From an uncultured Bacteroidota bacterium (GTDB lineage Bacteria; Bacteroidota; Bacteroidia; NS11-12g; UBA9320), in the NCBI GenBank assembly GCA_913056425.1, contig CAJXLR010000156.1:1-5167 (forward strand): 5,167 bases of DNA, read 5' to 3'. Every line of letters starts with the position of its first letter. Position 1 is the first letter of the stretch. The position numbers were made by a program, and so were the translations under genes. The notes under the pieces were generated by a model. That model did not search any database. It saw only the letters and a list, made by a program, of their open reading frames with translations, and had not been told where the DNA came from. Positions 1 through 5,167 of this stretch are shown here, in pieces.

Positions 1-756
1 ATTAGCAACCGTAAACCCCCAGATTGTTCCGACAAAGCTCACTGAATCTAACTCAATCATCATGGGAATTTGAGGAGGTATACCGCCTGTGGTGATTATA
101 TCATCTTGCCAGATCGGGGTGCCGATAATCTGATACCAAGAAGAATCTGTGCACTGCAATACAATTTCATTTGGACCATGAGTCACGATGGCATAATCAC
201 TCAATTTAACTTTTTGAGTTGTCGAGTCCGTCCATATAGTTATGCTGTCTGGAATTTGCATGTCACCGTTATGCGGCACCCAAAAACTGTGATTCAAAGT
301 ATCCGTAAGATCGAGTCGTATTCGAAAACTATCCGCTTCATACAACAAATGTCTGGCATGCAATGAAGAATCCTCGGGTTGGACTACTCGAATATTAACC
401 TGCTTTCCAAGTTCAATTTTTTCTGCTGGTGAGTTTGTGGTTTGTTCAGTGCTCACTGTGTCTTGAGCCAGTGCTGAAATACTTGTGGTTCCAAGTAAAC
501 CGCCTAAGGCAAGTTTCTTAATCCAGGAAGTCCATGGATTGGACAACACAGGAACATTTTGTTCTTCTTCAAGTTGGAATGGCAAGAACCGCCCACATAC
601 ATTTGGATTATCATGAAACGTACGAACTATTTCATACGAAGTCATCCTGCTGAAATCCGTAACCTCTTTCTCGCATTTTGCACAATGACGCCCTTTTTCC
701 GTAGGACTCATATCGTCCCATTTCTCATGGCAAAGTTCCGGAATCGAGATGTGCAT
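1..756 (-). CDS. Cys-rich N-terminal module protein with one membrane/export segment; C-terminus cut by the window edge
   Basis: This frame is open for all 252 codons from the ATG at 756 to the left edge, so the gene is partial at its 3' end. An in-frame TAA lies five codons upstream of the ATG, which makes this the first possible ATG. The protein starts MHISIPELCHEKWDDM and has Cys9, Trp13, a Cys25-x2-Cys28 pair followed by KEVTDF, and Cys54 in a CGRF motif. Four such cysteines could bind a metal. From memory, this C...W...CxxC...DF...CGRF layout recurs at the N-terminus of Bacteroidota exported proteins. A Lys-Lys pair and a hydrophobic stretch at about residues 80-97, ending in ALAQD, would act as a signal anchor or a late signal peptide. 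Residues 98-252 are polar and probably beta-rich, and I recognise no family there. Inferred topology: Cys module in the cytoplasm, remainder in the periplasm or exported. The ATG has only an A-rich leader and no SD. Reading frame is near certain; function is unknown. Confidence 0.85.
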   Translation of the reverse strand, partial: MHISIPELCHEKWDDMSPTEKGRHCAKCEKEVTDFSRMTSYEIVRTFHDNPNVCGRFLPFQLEEEQNVPVLSNPWTSWIKKLALGGLLGTTSISALAQDTVSTEQTTNSPAEKIELGKQVNIRVVQPEDSSLHARHLLYEADSFRIRLDLTDTLNHSFWVPHNGDMQIPDSITIWTDSTTQKVKLSDYAIVTHGPNEIVLQCTDSSWYQIIGTPIWQDDIITTGGIPPQIPMMIELDSVSFVGTIWGFTVAN

Positions 757-776
757 CGCTTTTGGTTTACATTAAG

Positions 777-807
777 ACGGAAAGCAACCAACTATTGTTG
801 TCTCCGT
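777..807 (-). other. Weak imperfect hairpin in the leader of the left-edge minus gene
   Basis: ACGGA at 777-781 pairs with TCCGT at 803-807, and inside it CAAC can pair with GTTG around a TATT loop, separated by an unequal interior loop. It lies 21-51 bases upstream of the minus-strand ATG at 756, so it could fall in that gene's 5' leader. There is no U-tract, and it matches no riboswitch that I know. The pairing is real in the sequence but short enough to be chance. Confidence 0.2.
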
Positions 808-838
808 TTGAATTATTTATAGGCTAAATCTGCCTTTG
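807..838 (+). promoter_or_regulatory. Possible Bacteroidota-type promoter for clpB
   Basis: TTTG at 807-810 is followed after 20 bases by TGCCTTTG at 831-838. This resembles the Bacteroidota housekeeping promoter (TTTG near -33 and TAnnTTTG near -7), with one mismatch in the -7 element. Transcription would begin near 845 and give a leader of about 130 bases that contains the dyad at 917-931. A heat-shock gene may instead use a promoter nearer the start, so this is a candidate only. Confidence 0.25.
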
Positions 839-886
839 TGTCGTAACTATTTGAATAACAAAGGATTAATCGGAAAAATTGACGGA

Positions 887-939
887 TTTCTAATCTCGTC
901 TTCAAACGATTTCGGCAATTCTGTCAGAATTTTCTAATC
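887..939 (+). repeat. Spaced direct repeat TTTCTAATC upstream of clpB
   Basis: TTTCTAATC occurs at 887-895 and again at 931-939. The starts are 44 bases apart, close to four helical turns, and both copies are soon followed by GTC. A related GATTAATC palindrome lies at 864-871. The second copy overlaps the right end of the dyad at 917-931 by one base. Copies on the same helix face would suit cooperative binding by a regulator, but the region is AT-rich and the repeat could be accidental. Confidence 0.35.
917..931 (+). promoter_or_regulatory. Perfect 15-bp dyad, candidate clpB operator
   Basis: AATTCTGTCAGAATT is a perfect inverted repeat: seven-base arms AATTCTG and CAGAATT around a single central T. 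It lies 47-61 bases upstream of the clpB ATG. A one-base loop cannot form an RNA hairpin, so it is better read as a binding site for a dimeric DNA-binding protein. It is not the CIRCE element, which has longer TTAGCACTC/GAGTGCTAA arms and a nine-base spacer. The regulator is unknown. Confidence 0.4.
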
Positions 940-977
940 GTCACGTTTTTTGAATAGCACCTTGAAAACAGGACAAC

Positions 978-3578
978 ATGAATTTAGATAATTATACCAT
1001 CAAATCGCAAGAGGCGATTCAAAAGGCTCAGGAGCTTGCCATATCAGCAGATAATCAAGCGATCGAGACCGGGCATATTTTAAAGGGACTTTTTTTAGTT
1101 GATGACGAGGTACTCGAATACGCGGTAAAAAAAGTCAACGGAAACTATCAGCGCATCGAACAAGCGCTTGATGCTATTCTTCAATCGTACGCAAAGGTAT
1201 CTGGCTCTGGCAGCAATTACCTCAGTAACGATGCCAATCGAACGCTCGTAAAATCTAAAGATGTGATGAAGGATATGGGCGACGAATATGTGAGTATTGA
1301 ACACATATTTCTGGCGCTTGTAGGGGGTACCGACCAAGTTGGGAACATGCTCAAGGATGCCGGGTTAAAGAAATCTGACTTAATCAAGGCGATAAAAGAT
1401 TTGAGGGGAGGAAGTAAGGTGACCAGTCAGAGTGCTGAGAACCAGTTTAATGCATTGAAGAAATATGCCAAAGACTTAAATGAGCTCGCCAGAAACGGGA
1501 AGCTCGATCCGGTAATTGGACGAGATGAAGAGATCAGACGCGTACTTCAAATTTTGTCCCGTCGAACCAAAAACAATCCAATTCTTATTGGTGAACCGGG
1601 TGTTGGAAAAACTGCTATTGCTGAGGGATTGGCACACCGAATCATATCCGAAGACGTTCCGGAGAACTTGAAATCGAAACGTATCTTTTCGTTGGACATG
1701 GGTTCGTTGGTGGCGGGAGCGAAGTATAAAGGTGAGTTTGAAGAACGCTTAAAGGCCGTAATCAAGGAAGTGGTTAATAGCGACGGAGAACTGGTGTTGT
1801 TTATTGATGAGATTCATACGCTCGTTGGAGCAGGTGGATCTGGAGATGGCGCCATGGATGCAGCAAATATCCTCAAGCCTGCCTTAGCTCGAGGTGAGCT
1901 GAGAGCTATTGGGGCGACCACGTTGGCAGAATATCAGAAGTACATCGAGAAAGACAAAGCACTCGAACGTCGTTTCCAAACCGTTTTGGTTGATGAACCG
2001 GATACTGCTGACGCTATCTCAATTCTACGAGGATTGAAGGAGCGTTACGAGGTACATCATAAGGTACGCATCAAAGACGAGGCAATCATATCTGCGGTAG
2101 AGTTGTCGCAGCGTTACATATCGGACCGTTTTTTACCTGATAAGGCTATCGACTTGATAGACGAGGCAGCGGCGAAACTTCGGTTGGAGATTGATTCAGT
2201 GCCTGAGGAGATTGATGAACTCGATCGCAAAATCCGTCAGCTTGAAATCGAGCGGGAGGCTATTAAGCGTGAGAACGACAAGAAGAAGCTTTCTGCCTTA
2301 AATGAAGACATAGCTAATCTCAGTGAGGAACGTGATGCTTTGAAAGCAAAGTGGCAAAGCGAGAAGGTTATTGTGGACGGGATTCAAACCTATAAAAAGA
2401 AGATTGAAGAACTCCGTCTTGAAGCTGAGCAAGCTGAACGTGCAGGGGACTTTGGTAAGGTTGCTGAGATTCGGTACGGTAAAATCAAGGAGGCCGAAGA
2501 TGAGTTGAACCGTCTGAAGGGAGAATTAGCGGACAAGCAAACTGAATCGTCGCTTGTAAAAGAGGAGGTGAGCAACGAAGATATTGCTGAAGTGGTTAGT
2601 CGATGGACCGGAATTCCGGTACAATCGATGCTGCAAAGCGAGCGCGAGAAGCTATTGAATCTGGAAGACGAGTTGCACAAACGAGTTGTGGGACAAGATG
2701 AAGCCATTAGTGCGATATCTGATGCGATTAGACGTTCCAGAGCCGGACTATCAGACCCTAAAAAACCGATTGGAAGTTTCATCTTTTTAGGAACGACCGG
2801 AGTGGGTAAAACTGAGCTGGCCAAGGCACTCGCTTCGTATCTATTTAACAAAGACGATGCGATGGTTCGTATAGACATGAGTGAGTACCAGGAGAAGCAT
2901 ACGGTTTCTCGATTGATTGGCGCGCCTCCAGGCTATGTTAGCTATGATGAAGGAGGACAATTAACTGAAGCGGTTCGCCGCAAGCCTTACTCGGTTATTC
3001 TATTGGACGAGATCGAAAAAGCACATCCGGATGTGTTCAACATTCTGTTGCAGGTACTTGACGACGGTCGATTAACCGACAACAAAGGTCGAACAGCAAA
3101 CTTCCGCAATACGATTGTGATTATGACGTCCAACATTGGCGCACACTTGATACAGGAGCGTTTTGCCGACTTAACCGTTCAGAATGAAGAAGAAGTTGTT
3201 GCAAAGACAAAATCAGAATTATTCGATTTATTGAAGAAGACCATCAGACCGGAATTCTTGAACCGAATAGATGAACTAATTATGTTCAGACCATTAGGCC
3301 GAGAAGAAATTCGTGGTATTGTTGATATACAGTTTGAACAGATCAAGAAAATGCTTGAAGAGCAAGGTGTTGTGATCACCGCAACCCCTGCAGCGCTTGA
3401 CTGGGTCGGCGAAATTGGCTTTGACCCGACGTTTGGGGCAAGGCCGTTGAAGCGCGCAATTCAGCGAGAAGTATTGAATCAACTGTCCAAAGAGATTCTT
3501 GCCGGAACTATTTCCAATCAGGATAAGATTGAATTGGACATTGACGAGAACAAGAAATTCATATTCTCAAATAAATAA
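978..3578 (+). CDS. clpB: ATP-dependent protein disaggregase ClpB (Hsp100)
   Basis: This is a cytoplasmic hexameric AAA+ chaperone that threads aggregated proteins through its central pore, normally with DnaK/DnaJ/GrpE. At 866 residues it is close to the E. coli length of 857. Two Clp N repeats fill about residues 1-145. AAA domain 1 has Walker A GEPGVGKT (205-212), Walker B VLFIDE (273-278), pore-loop Tyr250 in GAKYKGEFE and arginine fingers Arg331/Arg332. The coiled-coil middle domain (about 400-525), which separates ClpB from ClpA and ClpX, includes AGDFGKVAEIRYGKI (489-503). AAA domain 2 has Walker A GTTGVGKT (605-612), Walker B LLDE (675-678), pore loop GYVSYDEGG (652-660), Arg763 and sensor-2 GARPLKR (820-826). 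All catalytic residues are present. The start MNLDNYTIKSQEA fits the family; AGGA at 970-973 lies only four bases before it. The gene appears monocistronic, with a terminator 20 bases after the stop. Ser655 replaces the usual Gly in pore loop 2. Confidence 0.98.
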   Translation: MNLDNYTIKSQEAIQKAQELAISADNQAIETGHILKGLFLVDDEVLEYAVKKVNGNYQRIEQALDAILQSYAKVSGSGSNYLSNDANRTLVKSKDVMKDMGDEYVSIEHIFLALVGGTDQVGNMLKDAGLKKSDLIKAIKDLRGGSKVTSQSAENQFNALKKYAKDLNELARNGKLDPVIGRDEEIRRVLQILSRRTKNNPILIGEPGVGKTAIAEGLAHRIISEDVPENLKSKRIFSLDMGSLVAGAKYKGEFEERLKAVIKEVVNSDGELVLFIDEIHTLVGAGGSGDGAMDAANILKPALARGELRAIGATTLAEYQKYIEKDKALERRFQTVLVDEPDTADAISILRGLKERYEVHHKVRIKDEAIISAVELSQRYISDRFLPDKAIDLIDEAAAKLRLEIDSVPEEIDELDRKIRQLEIEREAIKRENDKKKLSALNEDIANLSEERDALKAKWQSEKVIVDGIQTYKKKIEELRLEAEQAERAGDFGKVAEIRYGKIKEAEDELNRLKGELADKQTESSLVKEEVSNEDIAEVVSRWTGIPVQSMLQSEREKLLNLEDELHKRVVGQDEAISAISDAIRRSRAGLSDPKKPIGSFIFLGTTGVGKTELAKALASYLFNKDDAMVRIDMSEYQEKHTVSRLIGAPPGYVSYDEGGQLTEAVRRKPYSVILLDEIEKAHPDVFNILLQVLDDGRLTDNKGRTANFRNTIVIMTSNIGAHLIQERFADLTVQNEEEVVAKTKSELFDLLKKTIRPEFLNRIDELIMFRPLGREEIRGIVDIQFEQIKKMLEEQGVVITATPAALDWVGEIGFDPTFGARPLKRAIQREVLNQLSKEILAGTISNQDKIELDIDENKKFIFSNK
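1407..1421 (+). promoter_or_regulatory. Possible internal translation start of clpB (GGAGG then GTG, Val148)
   Basis: A full GGAGG (1407-1411) lies seven bases before the in-frame GTG at 1419-1421, which is codon 148 of clpB, in the linker between the N domain and AAA domain 1. E. coli ClpB is known to be made also as a short form from an internal GTG at codon 149, so the position matches. Initiation here would give a 719-residue ClpB without the N domain. The caveats are that many Bacteroidota use SD pairing weakly and that the same bases encode a Gly-Gly linker. Confidence 0.35.
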
Positions 3579-3597
3579 ATCAGTTTTAGCTTCATTG

Positions 3598-3627
3598 AAA
3601 GTGAGTCACAACGTGGCTCACTTTTTT
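3598..3627 (+). terminator. Intrinsic terminator of clpB
   Basis: GTGAGTCAC (3601-3609) pairs with GTGGCTCAC (3613-3621) around an AAC loop, giving nine pairs with one G-U wobble. Three flanking A-U pairs extend it to twelve. Six T residues follow at 3622-3627. The hairpin begins 20 bases after the clpB stop codon. On the opposite strand it is followed by only three T residues, so it would be at best a weak terminator for the convergent minus-strand operon. Confidence 0.9.
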
Positions 3628-3793
3628 GTTGGAGGATTTTATGAGGCGATAGGAGAGTTTAGCTTGAAATTGTGAGGGGTTTTAGCGAGGGAATGTGGAT
3701 GGCCCCTCCCCATCGACAAGTTAACCATTCTGCCCCAGGAGAGACTACCTAAACCTCCCAGTGAGTCCAATTAAACTTCTTCCGCTTGAATCG

Positions 3794-4504
3794 TTAATTG
3801 AAATTATACCCGATGCTTACGCCATGGATTAGATCAATGAACGGTTTTACTACGGTATCTTCTAGTTTTATGGATCGAACTTCCTGAGGGTTCCCAACGA
3901 AATCAAACGCTTCAATTTTACGGTTGTATACCATGACTCCAAGCCCAACTTCTATGCGAAATACTATTTTGTGGTTTATCGGGATGCGCAGACCCGTACC
4001 TGCCGTAGTTCCTATCCCCAAATCCTTTATCTTGTCTTGTTGAGTATCCGTAAATCTGACATGCCATAGTTCTCCTTCTAGAACAATATCGTTCGTGCCA
4101 GCGATGAAGTCACTAAATATGTACGCCCCATATTGGTTTGGATTTGAAAAACGCTCAAAACCTGTTTTGAGCTCGAAGAAATTGGAGGACATGCGACTTG
4201 TAACCAAGTAATGGTCTCGATAACTGTTATGACCGGATCCATTATGGTAATCCATATGTCGACCAATTCGCATACTGTGGCGGAAACGAACTTTTGTACT
4301 CCGCTTCGAAGACTTTGTATACAACACGCCAAAAAATAAACAGGATGTGGGCGAAAAACCGTTATACCGGTATGCGTATTGAATGTCTTGGATTCCGAAG
4401 CCTATACCACTGATCTCGTGATTGTAACGAATCGAGGAAGTGTCTTGAGCAAGCGTATAGCTTGAAGCAACCAGCCAAACCAGAAAGACCCACAAACATC
4501 TCAT
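3794..4504 (-). CDS. Secreted protein of 236 residues, probable outer-membrane beta-barrel
   Basis: The N-terminus MRCLWVFLVWLVASSYTLAQD is a standard Sec signal peptide, with likely cleavage after TLA. There is no lipobox. The mature part has many short alternating polar/hydrophobic stretches rich in Gly, Tyr and Phe, such as GIGFGIQDIQYAYRYNG, a TTAGTGLRIP turn and the last strand GVSIGYNFN. This is what small Bacteroidota outer-membrane barrels of the 'outer membrane beta-barrel' or porin-like type look like. I cannot name a family more precisely. The ATG lies two bases after the TAG of the upstream RDD gene and has no SD, so the gene is probably translated by coupling from the same mRNA. 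No convincing terminator follows it before the convergent clpB terminator. Export is well supported; the barrel fold is an inference, and function is unknown. Confidence 0.85.
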   Translation of the reverse strand: MRCLWVFLVWLVASSYTLAQDTSSIRYNHEISGIGFGIQDIQYAYRYNGFSPTSCLFFGVLYTKSSKRSTKVRFRHSMRIGRHMDYHNGSGHNSYRDHYLVTSRMSSNFFELKTGFERFSNPNQYGAYIFSDFIAGTNDIVLEGELWHVRFTDTQQDKIKDLGIGTTAGTGLRIPINHKIVFRIEVGLGVMVYNRKIEAFDFVGNPQEVRSIKLEDTVVKPFIDLIHGVSIGYNFN

Positions 4505-4506
4505 TA

Positions 4507-5167
4507 CTATCGTGTTAAAATCACATAGTCTTTGAGCAGTTGTTTTAAGAAATCCTCCGAGCTTTTCTCTTTGCGTTGGATGCCCAATTCAGTTTCAAAC
4601 TTTCTAGCTGTCTCAATGATCAACTTCTTGTAGGTGTCAATACTCGGGTATTTAGACGACCGATTGAGGAGTCGCTTGACCGTGAGCATGTGACTCTCCG
4701 CAGCTTGCTGAATCTCCGGGTATTTAGCTTCGTAGCTCGTACTGTTGGCTATCGAGAGTATATCTTTTAACGAATAGCCACTTTGCTGTTTCTTCTTAAT
4801 CACAATGGTATCTGCCATTTTATCTCCAACACGCTGCCTAAATGGTGAGGTTGCCATCGATAAAATACCGACAGATCCAAGACTCGCCCATACATCAAGC
4901 CAACGGACCGACCAGCGCCTGAAATAGTCAATAAAATCTGGCTGACCACCATTCATCTTAATCACCTTAATGCCTAAGATGGCTTTGCCCGCACTCTGTC
5001 CACGAAACAGAATCTCATTCCAAAGACTAAACGTCATAATGAAGAGTGCATAGATGTAGTAAAACCATTCCGGGACGTTAAGGAACTCCAGGACGTTTGC
5101 CAGCAATAAGGCATATAGGTACAGCACAATAAAATCGATGATAAACCCAATCATCCGCTCAAGCAAG
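4507..5167 (-). CDS. RDD-family integral membrane protein, 5' end cut by the window edge
   Basis: About 219 residues are visible. Residues below are counted from a TTG codon at 5166-5164, which is only the first usable codon in the window. The true start may be the ATG at 5154-5152 (MIGFIIDF) or lie outside. A first hydrophobic helix ERMIGFIIDFIVLYLY carries the family's Arg and Asp. A second helix spans about 34-53. RGQSAGKAILGIKVI (55-69) is the RDD signature loop. A third hydrophobic stretch spans about 90-106, and RQRVGDKMADTIVIKK (110-125) closes the domain. The remaining 95 residues are soluble and helical, ending FLKQLLKDYVILTR; from memory this tail is shared by flavobacterial RDD proteins, often near SpoIIM-like, MoxR and DUF58 genes. 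RDD proteins are inner-membrane proteins of mostly unknown role, some linked to ion transport. The gene is followed after two bases by the secreted-protein gene, so the two probably share an operon. Family assignment is firm; function is not. Confidence 0.9.
   Translation of the reverse strand, partial: LLERMIGFIIDFIVLYLYALLLANVLEFLNVPEWFYYIYALFIMTFSLWNEILFRGQSAGKAILGIKVIKMNGGQPDFIDYFRRWSVRWLDVWASLGSVGILSMATSPFRQRVGDKMADTIVIKKKQQSGYSLKDILSIANSTSYEAKYPEIQQAAESHMLTVKRLLNRSSKYPSIDTYKKLIIETARKFETELGIQRKEKSSEDFLKQLLKDYVILTR

Noticed and set aside
70..822. Two plus-strand open frames (70-366 and 559-822)
   Set aside because: Both lie mostly over the minus-strand gene at 1-756, whose protein has clear motifs and an export segment. 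Their translations have no recognisable features and no SD.
1089..1131. Runs of seven T and seven A in early clpB as possible programmed frameshift sites
   Set aside because: The zero frame continues through both into a complete canonical ClpB, and I saw no stimulatory structure or useful product in another frame.
1095..3482. Minus-strand open frames inside clpB (1095-1337, 1547-1765, 2390-2878, 3179-3379, 3294-3482)
   Set aside because: They are antisense to a fully conserved ClpB coding sequence. Their Ser/Leu-rich translations are typical of antisense readings, and two of them overlap each other.
3694..3720. G/C runs in the convergent spacer as a possible G-quadruplex
   Set aside because: On the minus strand only two G4 runs are adjacent and the others are too far apart to make a standard four-run motif.
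3600..3767. Repeated 8-mer AGTGAGTC at 3600-3607 and 3760-3767
   Set aside because: The first copy is an arm of the clpB terminator. Eight bases repeated once in a short spacer is within chance, and the flanks do not match.
4078..4332. Minus-strand frame of 84 codons inside the secreted-protein gene
   Set aside because: It is an alternative frame of the 3794-4504 gene, which has a signal peptide and barrel-like pattern; this one has neither.
4576..4770. Plus-strand frame of 64 codons opposite the RDD gene
   Set aside because: It is antisense to the conserved soluble tail of the RDD protein and has no features of its own.

Overview
The window looks like ordinary chromosomal DNA from a member of the Bacteroidota, most likely a flavobacterium-like lineage. 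Four things point that way. The gene at the left edge has a Cys-rich N-terminal module that I associate with Bacteroidota exported proteins. The RDD protein at the right edge has a C-terminal tail ending FLKQLLKDYVILTR, which resembles flavobacterial RDD proteins. The ClpB sequence is of Bacteroidota type, and Shine-Dalgarno sequences are weak or absent at the real starts. Base composition is moderate and looks even across the window. No tRNA, rRNA, CRISPR array, insertion sequence or phage gene was seen.

Layout. Bases 1-756 (minus strand) hold the first 252 codons of a gene that runs off the left edge. It encodes a four-cysteine N-terminal module, one hydrophobic export or anchor segment and an unrecognised exported region. 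Bases 757-977 are a divergent intergenic region with a perfect 15-bp dyad, a spaced direct repeat and a possible promoter for clpB. Bases 978-3578 (plus) encode a full-length ClpB disaggregase, followed by a strong intrinsic terminator at 3598-3627. Bases 3628-3793 are a convergent spacer with no gene. Bases 3794-4504 (minus) encode a secreted, probably outer-membrane beta-barrel protein. Two bases upstream of it lies the 3' end of an RDD-family membrane protein gene (4507-5167, minus), cut by the right edge; these two genes very probably form one transcript.

The genes do not form an obvious pathway. ClpB is a stand-alone heat-shock gene here, with no dnaK, dnaJ or grpE in view. The flanking genes are envelope proteins of unknown function. 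I found no convincing new multi-gene system. The best leads are the left-edge Cys-module protein, an internal GTG codon in clpB with near-ideal SD spacing that corresponds to the known internal start of E. coli ClpB, and the dyad upstream of clpB.
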